Positions 30,026-39,400 of a stretch of DNA of 40,118 nucleotides are shown here, in pieces. The notes under the pieces are model-generated. The model saw only the letters and a list, made by a program, of their open reading frames with translations, searched no databases and was not told where the DNA came from. The DNA lies in assembly GCA_964510535.1 (NCBI GenBank), contig CAZECG010000020.1, positions 1-40,118 on the forward strand. Direction: 5' to 3'. Position numbers and translations under genes: made by a program. Positions within the stretch are counted from its first letter, which is position 1, and each line of letters opens with the position of its first letter. This DNA is from JAJPXC01 sp964510535 (GTDB lineage Bacteria > Bacteroidota > Bacteroidia > Bacteroidales > Muribaculaceae).

Positions 30026-31738
30026 TTATGGTTTTAGTTTGGTTGATTTATTCCGATTGAAATACTGCTTTAACACTTCTGCGCTTAGCAAGCCATCGGT
30101 GTGGATGGCGAGTAACGCCGGACGTGATTTTTCAGACGCGAAGTTTGAAAACGCAGACTCCAAATCGGCTGATTCCGATGCTTCGAAGAAAGATATGCCA
30201 TAACCCTCACATAGTTTTTCAAGCGGCAAATTGACCCCGCAGGCAAAATATTCGTTAAGCTCAGGCAATGATGATGTAGAGCCGATAAAACGGAATATCG
30301 CTCCGCCTCCATTACAAAACACCACCATTTTAAAGTTAGGGCTTATCAAAGTCGATGCCAAAGCACCGATATCATATTGCGCGCTCATGTCACCCGTAAT
30401 CAACAAAGTCACCCCCTGATATGCAAATGACGCTCCAACGGCTGTTGAGGTCGAGCCGTCAATACCGCTGACTCCGCGGTTGCAATCGTATCGGGCAATT
30501 TTGTCAGACGAGAACAATTGAGAGTAACGTATCGAGGTCCCATTTGATAATTGCAGATTCCATCCTTTGGGAATCAACTGATATAGCCTTGCGAATGCCG
30601 TCAAATCACACCACGGAGCAGATGAAACAAATTCATCATGGGTGCTTGCTGAGTTCTGGCGCAAACGTTTCCACATAGTCCCATAGATATCAAATGACTT
30701 ATGCGCCTGCATAGCCGAACTCAACTGGGAGAAAAACACTCCGGGGTTCATGAGTATTCTGCGTTCGAGCGACTGGAAACAATCCACGGTATGTTCATTA
30801 TGACCGATATGCCAATGCCGCAACCCGGGTGACTGTCGGAGGAAACGCTTCACAAGCCGCGACACTAATGCGCCGCCGCAAGTAATCACGACATCTGGGC
30901 GGAATTTGTCAATGTCAGCATCGGGAATAGCGCACAAAACGCTATCAATACATGACACGAGATCGGGGAAACGCAAATTTGACAAATTCTCGGCAAGCAC
31001 CACGAAATTGGGCATTTTGGCAAGTTTTGCCAACGCCCGGTTAAGGGTTTCGTCGGGAGGCATAAACCCAGCCACAACCATCACCTTGCGGGGTGCGCCG
31101 AGCTGCGACGCGAGCCAACGTATTTCGCCCAACGGCGCATCTTCGCGCGGGCGTGTGACCGCAATAAAACGCTCATCATTCCATCGCGATTCCGCCGTCA
31201 TAGGCGTAAGCGGTTCATCGACCGACATATTGATATGCACCGGACCGCGGCAATCTCTGCAAGCGGTTATCATCGCATCGTTGATCTCCCTGTTCAGCCA
31301 CCACACCTCAGTTCTGTCGGCGCATTCGGCTTTTAATGCGTAGGTTTTCTTGACAAAATTTGTAAGCGTTCCGAGTTGGCGCATAGTCTGGCTGTCATCT
31401 TGGTCAATCCACTCAGCCGGGCGATCGGCCGATATTACAATAAGCGGCAAATGCTTATAGTAGGCTTCCGCCACGGCCGGGGCGTAATTAAGCAATGCGG
31501 TCCCGGAAGTGCAAACTATAGCCACCGGCCCACCTGTAATCTCTGCGACGCCAAGAGCGATAAAAGCCGCCGAGCGTTCATCAACGACGACACGCGTTTC
31601 AATCTCATTATTGCGAGCGAGCGACACAACGATTGGCGCATTGCGCGACCCGGGCGAAAGTATGGCGGTTTTAACGCCATGCCTGACCAACAGACCGGCA
31701 AGGATGTTACATCCATCTTTATCTACTACGGCTGCCAT
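30026..31738 (-). CDS. menD: SEPHCHC synthase MenD
   Basis: A 570-residue thiamine diphosphate enzyme that joins 2-oxoglutarate to isochorismate. Starts MAAVVDKDGCNILAGLL at the ATG at 31738, which shares one base with the stop of the aminopeptidase gene (TAATG); an in-frame start at 31780 would lie within that gene. Typical blocks: ILSPGSRNAPIV near residue 28, VDERSAAFIALG (ThDP activating Glu), CTSGTALLNYAPAVAEA, and the ThDP motif GDMSAQYDIGAL with CNGGGAIF. No menF precedes it, so isochorismate must come from another locus. Confidence 0.96.
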   Translation of the reverse strand: MAAVVDKDGCNILAGLLVRHGVKTAILSPGSRNAPIVVSLARNNEIETRVVVDERSAAFIALGVAEITGGPVAIVCTSGTALLNYAPAVAEAYYKHLPLIVISADRPAEWIDQDDSQTMRQLGTLTNFVKKTYALKAECADRTEVWWLNREINDAMITACRDCRGPVHINMSVDEPLTPMTAESRWNDERFIAVTRPREDAPLGEIRWLASQLGAPRKVMVVAGFMPPDETLNRALAKLAKMPNFVVLAENLSNLRFPDLVSCIDSVLCAIPDADIDKFRPDVVITCGGALVSRLVKRFLRQSPGLRHWHIGHNEHTVDCFQSLERRILMNPGVFFSQLSSAMQAHKSFDIYGTMWKRLRQNSASTHDEFVSSAPWCDLTAFARLYQLIPKGWNLQLSNGTSIRYSQLFSSDKIARYDCNRGVSGIDGSTSTAVGASFAYQGVTLLITGDMSAQYDIGALASTLISPNFKMVVFCNGGGAIFRFIGSTSSLPELNEYFACGVNLPLEKLCEGYGISFFEASESADLESAFSNFASEKSRPALLAIHTDGLLSAEVLKQYFNRNKSTKLKP

Positions 31739-33039
31739 TAAATGTCGTAGAAGTATGTAAAGGCTTTTGTTATATAACAATGGTCAAGAGGCGAAGCTGT
31801 TTCACGCACCGAGTGCATAGCCCATATAGCCGCCCCCATATCGACCCCGCGCAAATCAATCTGCGATGTCAGTATGTTGCCGAGTGTAGATCCGCCGGCA
31901 CTGTCGCTGTGATTAACAAAATACTGGAACGGGACTCCCGCTCCTTCACACACTGACCTGAATACCGCCGCACTTTGAGCATCTGTCATATATTTACAGT
32001 TGGCGTTAATCTTTATAGTCGGGCCTCCCCCCAGCACAGGATGGTTGGTAGGGTCATGCTTTTCGGGATAATTGGGATGAAGCGCATGGGCATTATCAGC
32101 CGATATCATAAACGAAGCGTCAACAGCGCGAAGAAGTGTCTCGTTGTCGCCGCCAAGTGAATCGTTAATGCGTGTCAACAGATTATACAGCACCGGGGAT
32201 GCCGCCCCCTGTTTTGTGCCGCTTCCAGTCTCTTCATTGTCAAACACTGCCATAATCTGAGTCATTTTTGACGGTTTCGACGAGAGCAACGCCGTCAAAG
32301 AGGCGTGGACCATGCTAAGGTCATCAAGTCGGCCTGATGTCAAGAAATCGCCATTCGCTCCCACCAAAGCTGCAGGAGTAGTGTCATAAAGCGACATATC
32401 GAAATCGAGAATATCGCCAACATCAACACGAGCTTTATCGGCCAACATTTTAAGCAGATAACCATTGGCGTTGACATCTTTTTTCAGTTGGGCAAGCACC
32501 GGCATCATATCTTTTTGTTTTGACAACCGGTTCCCCTCATTGACACCGCGATTGAAGTGAATGGCGAGATGAGGTATAGTCAACAAAGGTGAATCGAAGC
32601 GAACTATCCTGACCTCGGGGTGCAAAAGATTGTCGCTTTTCACAATCACGCGACCTGCCAATGACAAAGGTCTATCAAACCAAGTATAGAGTATCGGGCC
32701 GCCATAAACTTCTGTATTAAGTCTTAATATCCCACCATCACTCAACATTTCAGGCGCAGGCTTGACTCTGAATCCGGGCGAGTCGCTGTGGGAACTAATA
32801 ATCTTAAAACCATCCGACGGATTGCCACTTCCGACGACGAATGCAAACAGGGCAGAGTCATTTTTTGTCATAAAATACTTGCCCCCCTGAGTGAGTTGCC
32901 ATCGGTCAGATGGATTGAGCCTAACAAACCCTGACGCTTCTAACCGCTCTGAGACGGTTTTCACGGCAAGAAAATTGCAAACGCTCGAATCCATAAACGA
33001 CATCAAGTCGCTAATCAGTCTATGGTTTTCGGTATTCAT
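31738..33039 (-). CDS. M18 family aminopeptidase
   Basis: A 433-residue metallo-aminopeptidase that removes N-terminal, mainly acidic, residues from peptides in the cytoplasm. Dinuclear zinc ligands are placed in SSHSDSPGFRVKP (His), GRLDDLSMVHA (bridging Asp), FDNEETGSG (catalytic and metal Glu), SADNAHALHPN and the C-terminal FVNHSDSAGGSTLG. Length fits M18. The gene lies 24 nt after the OstA-like gene and overlaps menD by one base, so it is in the same transcript as the menaquinone genes, though no pathway link is known. Confidence 0.93.
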   Translation of the reverse strand: MNTENHRLISDLMSFMDSSVCNFLAVKTVSERLEASGFVRLNPSDRWQLTQGGKYFMTKNDSALFAFVVGSGNPSDGFKIISSHSDSPGFRVKPAPEMLSDGGILRLNTEVYGGPILYTWFDRPLSLAGRVIVKSDNLLHPEVRIVRFDSPLLTIPHLAIHFNRGVNEGNRLSKQKDMMPVLAQLKKDVNANGYLLKMLADKARVDVGDILDFDMSLYDTTPAALVGANGDFLTSGRLDDLSMVHASLTALLSSKPSKMTQIMAVFDNEETGSGTKQGAASPVLYNLLTRINDSLGGDNETLLRAVDASFMISADNAHALHPNYPEKHDPTNHPVLGGGPTIKINANCKYMTDAQSAAVFRSVCEGAGVPFQYFVNHSDSAGGSTLGNILTSQIDLRGVDMGAAIWAMHSVRETASPLDHCYITKAFTYFYDI

Positions 33040-33063
33040 AATTCTGTAGATTTAGGAGATTGA

Positions 33064-34818
33064 TTATCTTTTTTTGGGAACAGCCACCGGAGCTGGGGCT
33101 ACCGAACGATGCCTTTCCGTGAGGTCGGGAACCGCAAAAAGTTCGGCCATTCCGTCGGGATAATTGAAGACATCCTCAGGAGAGACTGGCCGCAGGTCGC
33201 CATACCATTTAAACTGCGGCAAGTAATACAACGATTTTTTTGCAAGATACAGCGGTGTGCCTGTACCGTTGGTCTGAGGCCACAGTTTCATTTTCTCAAG
33301 CTGACGCTTGTTGAAGTCGGCGGCAAGAAAACTGCTCTCGACGTTGAATATTTTATTGTAGGTAGAGTCACTTTCCTGCGGCAGAAATATCGCCTGAACA
33401 TTGCCGCTCACATCAAGATGTTTCAAATCTTGATTCTCAAAATAGGCTTTCATCTCTTTTCCGCTCAACTGGTTATAAAACCCCTCCTCTATCGCTTCTG
33501 CCATTAAACCAAATCGCGGGAGGTTGGCCCAATCAGCCGTCGAATCATTGAAATGCACCTCGATTGTGGAGCCGAATATCTGACGTTCGCCACTCCACAC
33601 TATTGGATGGATGTCAAGATACATCATCGAGTCGCGCTGCACAAACGTAAGAGAATCGCAAAGTCCTTGAATATCCACGCGATAGAATCTGACACGGGGG
33701 TTTACTATGACATAATGAGTGGTATCGGCGCAAGCTTCACGGATAGAGTCGGCGGGAATCTCGTTAATAACTCTGAAAGCCCTGATTGTATCACCATGCA
33801 TATACAGTGTGTCTTGTCCGGAATACTCCATGCCAAGGGCGTGACCTGTCACAAAAGCACTATCAGTCAACTCGTTGTAAAACCCATAATCACCCTTGAG
33901 CGTTGTTTTCTTCACAGAGTCGGTCATGACCATGTCGCCAAACGCCTCGCCATAACCACGCTTTCTATCATAGAAAAGCGTATCGCCTGTCAATGTTTTA
34001 TCAGTTCTGGTCACGACCAAAGAACGGTCATAGAGATCGGCCAAACCTTCACTTGTGTTGTAAGTGCCATTTGAGGTGAAAATCGTACCCTGAGCATTGA
34101 TAATCTCGGAATAGCATACCAATTCGGCTACATGAGAGCCGGTGTTGTAAAGCAACGTGTCGGTATAGATGTCGAGGGTGTCTCTTTGAGAATGGGAATT
34201 AAGATGCACTTGCCCATAGAAATTGGCATCCTTTGAATCAGGACTGTACTCTCCCTCTATCGACTCCAGACGGTTCTGTTTATCGGTCAGCACCCCCCCA
34301 ACATTATAATAGCCGAGATTAATAGCCATATCATAGTTGAACACATCGGTTTCAAGCATGACATCGCGATTGATAAGACGCACTTTTTTCCCGGGCGATG
34401 CGAACAGCTCGGCAAGTTCTTTGTCTCCGTTATAGCTCAATTCATCGGCATATACAAACAAGGTGTCGCCCTGCTCCATTCTGACGTTGCCAAACGCGTC
34501 GAGAGAATTGTCATTGTCATAAAAATGCGCGCTATCACAATACATGAACATATCACCTTTGCGGAACTCCACGTTACCGACAACGAGTTGAAAATCGGTG
34601 CCTTCGCGCATTGTCAGCTCATCGGCCCGCTCAAGGAACACCTTGTCGCGCTGATAGCGGTTAGCCGTAGGTATAGTTGGCCGTATTGGTGTATTATCGG
34701 GTGTTTGCGCCACCGCGAGGCTCAACGCCAGCACCGATAGCGCGATGGCCGCGGCACAACGGCCGCGGGTCCTTCGCTTTTGACTGTTGGAATCTCCCAA
34801 TCTATCTGCAGATTTCAT
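33064..34818 (-). CDS. OstA-like organic solvent tolerance protein
   Basis: A 584-residue exported protein. From the ATG at 34818 (MKSADRLGD; another at 34827 adds three residues) a basic region is followed by a signal-type hydrophobic segment ending LSLAVAQ. Residues about 50-350 hold repeated OstA/LptA-type beta-jellyroll blocks: GNVEFRKGDMFMYCDSAHFYDNDNSLDAFGNVRMEQGDTLFVYADELSY and similar. This is the Bacteroidetes OstA-like_N family, related to LptA and the LptD N-terminus, which bridge lipopolysaccharide across the periplasm. No beta-barrel follows, so it is not full LptD. Its C-terminus is Pro- and Lys-rich. It lies downstream of the SurA-like gene with an interval of about 64 nt. Confidence 0.85.
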   Translation of the reverse strand: MKSADRLGDSNSQKRRTRGRCAAAIALSVLALSLAVAQTPDNTPIRPTIPTANRYQRDKVFLERADELTMREGTDFQLVVGNVEFRKGDMFMYCDSAHFYDNDNSLDAFGNVRMEQGDTLFVYADELSYNGDKELAELFASPGKKVRLINRDVMLETDVFNYDMAINLGYYNVGGVLTDKQNRLESIEGEYSPDSKDANFYGQVHLNSHSQRDTLDIYTDTLLYNTGSHVAELVCYSEIINAQGTIFTSNGTYNTSEGLADLYDRSLVVTRTDKTLTGDTLFYDRKRGYGEAFGDMVMTDSVKKTTLKGDYGFYNELTDSAFVTGHALGMEYSGQDTLYMHGDTIRAFRVINEIPADSIREACADTTHYVIVNPRVRFYRVDIQGLCDSLTFVQRDSMMYLDIHPIVWSGERQIFGSTIEVHFNDSTADWANLPRFGLMAEAIEEGFYNQLSGKEMKAYFENQDLKHLDVSGNVQAIFLPQESDSTYNKIFNVESSFLAADFNKRQLEKMKLWPQTNGTGTPLYLAKKSLYYLPQFKWYGDLRPVSPEDVFNYPDGMAELFAVPDLTERHRSVAPAPVAVPKKR

Positions 34819-34882
34819 TATCCCCATTTAATTATACAACAAGACAGTCGTAAGGATAAATCAGGTTAAGAAATTAACCGGC

Positions 34883-36238
34883 TTATTTTTTCAGCCATCC
34901 TGAATGCTGAAAGTCGCAGTCGCGCCAGCCATCCTCGATGCGCACATATGTGTCATTGATTTTGCGGGCAATCCAATCGTTCAGTACTTTCGCACGGGTC
35001 GAGTTTTCATACATTCCTTTAATCAACTGATAATCATCGGCAAGATTGGCTTTATGCGGCTCAATGCGCGATGACAGCTTGACCATCGCCACTATATCGC
35101 GATTTCGTTTAGGGTCTTTCATGATGAACGGATGGGAAATCTCCCCCACTTTCAGCGTATCGACAACCTTTGCTACCTCCTGGGGCAAATCAGCCATCTC
35201 AAAACGCGGAGTACCGTTTTTATCATTGACCATTGTGCCGCGGCTATTGCGCGTGTCTTTATCCTGAGAGATATATGGCGCGGCTTCCTCAAATGTGAAT
35301 TTTTTGTGTTCTACGATGTCGGCACGCACTGAATCAAGACGATTCACGGCTTTTATCAAATCGGCATCCGCCACCTTCGGACGAAGCAGAATGTGGCGCG
35401 TGTTTATGCGGTCGCCGCGTTTTTCAATCAATTGTATGATATGGTAACCATATTGTGTCTCGACAATCTTCGACACTTTCTTCGGGTCATTGAGGTTAAA
35501 CGCCACCGCCGCATACTCAGGCACGAGCTGCCCGCGCCCCATAAAGCCGATTTCGCCACCTCTCACCGAGCTGCCATCCTCTGAATACAGAATAGCAAGC
35601 GTGGAGAACTCGCTCTCACCTCGGTTAACGCGGTCGGTGAAGTCGCGCAAGCGCGCCTTCACATCCTCAATCTCCTGCACGGGGATAATAGGATTGATGG
35701 TGATAATCTGCGCCTCGACCTGAAGCGGCACATAAGGTATGCTGTCGGCAGGTAACTTGTCAAAATAACGTCGCACATCTGAGGGGGTCGTTTTCATGTT
35801 CTTTGTTAGCGACCGTTGCACCTCCTGCACCCTGTATCCGTTGCGTCGCATTTCGGCCATTGATTCTCGTATTTCAGGCATCGACTTTCGGAAGTAAGAT
35901 TCCACCTTCTCTTTCGAGCCGAGATTCGACACTAAATAATTTATTCGGCTGTCCACCTCCTGAAGCACTACAGACTCCGGCACCTCCACAGTGTCGAGAT
36001 CAGCCTGATGCAGAAATAGTTTTTCAATAGCAATCTGTTCAGGAATCACGCAATAAGGGTCGCCGTTGATTGGTGTGCGCTCATATTGCATCTGCTGATA
36101 CATTTCTTCGATTTCTGACTTGTAAATCGGAGTGTCACCGACCACCCATGCAACCTCTTCCGCTATATTATTCTGGGCCGCGCACCATGTCGCTGCCGCG
36201 GCGCACGCTATTGATAAAGTTACGTTTCTTAGCTTCAC
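34883..36238 (-). CDS. SurA-like peptidyl-prolyl isomerase
   Basis: A 451-residue periplasmic foldase. The start is GTG at 36238; no ATG fits. A signal peptide ends near WCAAQ (residue 21). The SurA N-terminal chaperone region follows (VAWVVGDTPIYKSEIEEMYQQM), then a first parvulin domain at about residues 175-285 (SEFSTLAILYSEDGSSVRGGEIGFMGRGQLVPEY and YGYHIIQLIEKRGD) and a second, more divergent one from about 290 (INTRHILLRPKV). It assists folding of outer-membrane proteins. It is the first gene of the minus-strand series and its product may act on the OstA-like protein encoded next. Confidence 0.92.
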   Translation of the reverse strand: MKLRNVTLSIACAAAATWCAAQNNIAEEVAWVVGDTPIYKSEIEEMYQQMQYERTPINGDPYCVIPEQIAIEKLFLHQADLDTVEVPESVVLQEVDSRINYLVSNLGSKEKVESYFRKSMPEIRESMAEMRRNGYRVQEVQRSLTKNMKTTPSDVRRYFDKLPADSIPYVPLQVEAQIITINPIIPVQEIEDVKARLRDFTDRVNRGESEFSTLAILYSEDGSSVRGGEIGFMGRGQLVPEYAAVAFNLNDPKKVSKIVETQYGYHIIQLIEKRGDRINTRHILLRPKVADADLIKAVNRLDSVRADIVEHKKFTFEEAAPYISQDKDTRNSRGTMVNDKNGTPRFEMADLPQEVAKVVDTLKVGEISHPFIMKDPKRNRDIVAMVKLSSRIEPHKANLADDYQLIKGMYENSTRAKVLNDWIARKINDTYVRIEDGWRDCDFQHSGWLKK

Positions 36239-36354
36239 GATTAATAGTGATATATTGATTAATCAATCGAGTTTATTTCAACCAACAAAGTTAATCATAC
36301 TTTTTTAAATTGACAATACCACCCCCTCGACCGTCAAACACCTGTTGACAAATA

Positions 36355-36396
36355 AAACGGCCTTGCTCAATGATGGGCAAGGCCGTTTCGATCTAT
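36355..36396 (-). terminator. Strong terminator after the LRR gene
   Basis: AAACGGCCTTGC (36355-36366) and GCAAGGCCGTTT (36377-36388) form a perfect 12-bp stem with a 10-nt loop. On the minus strand the stem is followed by TATTTG-like T-rich sequence. It ends transcription of the LRR gene (stop at 36459) before surA. The remaining 36239-36354 is AT-rich with no clear element other than space for the surA promoter. Confidence 0.85.
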
Positions 36397-36458
36397 TATG
36401 AAGGTTTAAATTCTCACTTCACTACTTTGAGGCGTGAACCATCGCTATAGACATGAGA

Positions 36459-39400
36459 TTAGCGGGCGATGAATTTACGGCCGTTTTGGATGTAGATGCG
36501 GCCGGGCGTTGTGGTGCGGACTTTGCGGCCCATCATGTCATAGATTGGCGCGTTGACCGAATCGGTGATTTGGTCGACAACGACATCTTCAACTCCTGCG
36601 GGTTCCTCGACAAAGAAGAACTCCTTCCATTGGTCGGCGGCTTTGTAGTCATCGACGCTTCCGGGCAAAACGTAAAGTGTGCACTCCCATTTGTTGATGT
36701 CGTCGAGAGCCTGGGCGCCGCAAACCGGCGGCGCAGCTGCATACGAGGTAAAAGAAGTCAGCCCCGGGCAGTCGCTGAACGCCTCCTTGCCGATGCTTTC
36801 CACGCTTGCTCCCGATACGTACGATTGCAACGCCGTGCATCCCGAGAACGCCCATTTGCCTATCTTGGTCACGCCGTCGCCACACTCAAACGATTGCAAG
36901 CTGGAGCAGCCATAGAACTCGTTGTCATAGATTTCGGTCTCCTTGTCGGTGATTTTCACCGAGCGGAGCGACGTGTTGCGGTAGAACGGTGAGTAACCGC
37001 ATGACGATGCCGTATTATACGACATCTTTCTGCCGATATAAACCTCGTCGAGCGGACAGTCGGCAAACAACGGCGACGAACCGTTGCTTCCCAACGCTAT
37101 TGTCAGCGTTTTATCGCCTGAAGCGTCAGCAAAAGTCACGTCGGCTAATTTCGTGCATCCTGAGAACACATAGTCGCCGATAGTGTTGGTGTTGGCTGGA
37201 ATTATCAATGAGGTTAATGATGAACAATTCTTGAATGACGATGCGCTCAACGCCTTAATGCCTTTGCCGATAGTCACGCTATCAAGCGACGAGCAACCCT
37301 CGAAAGCCGATCTGCCTATCGCAGTGACATTACTTCCGAGCGTGAGCGACTTGGCCATATTGCAACCGGAAAATGCGTAGTTGCCGATTGCGCCATGATT
37401 GTCTACGACCGCGCTAGTTAAAGCCGTGCAGCCTGAGAATGCACGGTCGCCGATGTTGCCGTTATTGCGGATTTCAACCAACTTTAGGGCTGTGCACTTT
37501 AAAAAAGTGCTGTCGCCAATATAGCCGTTATTGTTGGCTCTTACCGACGTTATAGCCTCGCAACCTGAAAATGCTTTACCGTCAATGTAACCGTTATTAT
37601 TAGTTTCAACCGCAGTTAGAGCTTTACACAATGAGAATGCGTCTTCGCCGATGTTGCCGTTATTGCGGGCATTAACCGAAGTCAGGCCGTCGCAATAGCA
37701 GAATGCGTCTTCGCCGATGTTGCCGTTATTGCGGATTTCAACCGACTTCAGGCCGCGGCACAGGTAGAATGCACGTTCGCCGATGTTGCCGTTATTGCGG
37801 ATTTCAACCGACTTCAGGCCGTCGCACCGGTTGAATGCGTCTTCGCCGATGTTGCCGTTATTGCGGATTTCAACCGAAGTCAGGCCGTCGCACCGGTTGA
37901 ATGCGTCTTCGCCGATGTTGCCGTTATTGCGGATTTCAACCGAAGTCAGGCCGCGGCATTCGTAGAATGCGTGGTCTTTGATTTCTGTCACCGAGTTGGG
38001 GATGGTCACTGAAGTCAGGCCGTGGCACCGCCAGAATGCGCATTTGCCGATGTTGCCGTTGATGCTAATCTTCATCTCCTCAATCGAATCGTTTTCGTAA
38101 AAAGCGTAAGGATTGACGTCCAACACTTTGAGCTGTACGTTGCGGTTGTTGACAATACTGTCAATAGTGACTGTTTTTGACGTTGGGTTATAATTGCAGT
38201 CAATCACGTCGCATGTGCGCTCCGACGGGCTTACGGGAACGTACACCACATTGTCTACCTCAAACTTGGAGCTGAGGAACGGATATACTTTTTGGTTTGA
38301 GAAACTATACTGGTCGTTAGATACATAATTTACCGTCGCACCAACGTTGCTTGCGCCCACAGGCGGCGTGTTTGTGAGCCATATCGCTTTTGTGATTTTT
38401 GCATTGTTGTATGTACGGTAGAATGCGTCGCTGCCGATTGATTTCACCGAGTTGCCGATGGTCACCGACCTCAGGCCGTAGCAATTGTAGAATGCGTAGT
38501 CTTTGATTTCTGTCACCGAGTTGGGAATTGTCACCGAGGTCAGGCCGCTGCAATTGTAGAATGCGTAGTCTTTGATTTCTGTCACCGAGTTGGGGATTAC
38601 AAGGTTCTTTACTTCCTTGCCGCTATGATATAGCCTGTGGGCGTAATATAACGGATTGGAGCCGTAGTTGCCGAAATTAATCTTGCACCACGCGGCTATG
38701 TCGGTGATATGTACCGAGGTCAGGCCGCTGCAATAGCGGAATGCGCATTCTCGGATGGATGTCACCGAGTTGGGGATTGTCACCGAGGTCAGACCGCTGC
38801 AACCCTCGAATGCACTTTCGCCGATTGATGTAACCGAGTTGGGGATTGTCACCGAGGTCAGACCGCTGCAACCCTCGAATGCACTTTCGCCAATTGATGT
38901 AACTGTGTTGGGAATTGAAATAGTATTTTTCGCACCGGGGCAACAAATTAGAACGGTTAAAGACTTATCATACAGGACACCATTAATGGACGTGTATTTA
39001 GGGTTATCACCTTGAACATTAATAGAGAGCATATTGGTACAATCGGCAAATGCGCTGCCGCCGATTGATGTCACCGAGTTGCCGATGATCACCGACTTCA
39101 GGCCGCTGCAATTGTAGAATGCGCCTTCACCGATTGATGTCACCGTGTTGGAAATTATAACGGTCTCTGATGATGTATAGAAAAGACATAGCAGCGTACT
39201 TCTATCCTTGCTGAGCAGGAATCCATTAACAACGGCCGGTGTGCCATCTCCATAGTTTATATTTACTGTTGATGGGAAGGCATGACTTCCGCAGTTTTGT
39301 AATGAATCAGGAATTGTCACCGATGTCAGGCCGTAGCAAGCTTCGAATGCGTCGACGCCGATTGATGTCACCGAGTTGCCGATGGTCACCGATTTCAGGC

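Noticed and set aside
36453..36992. Plus-strand open frame of 179 codons opposite the LRR gene end
   Set aside because: It is antisense to the well-supported LRR protein, has no family look and follows the codon pattern of the opposite strand.
37440..38050. Regular 66-nt repeats suggesting a CRISPR array
   Set aside because: No constant repeat with variable spacers; the units are in one reading frame and translate to LRR repeats.
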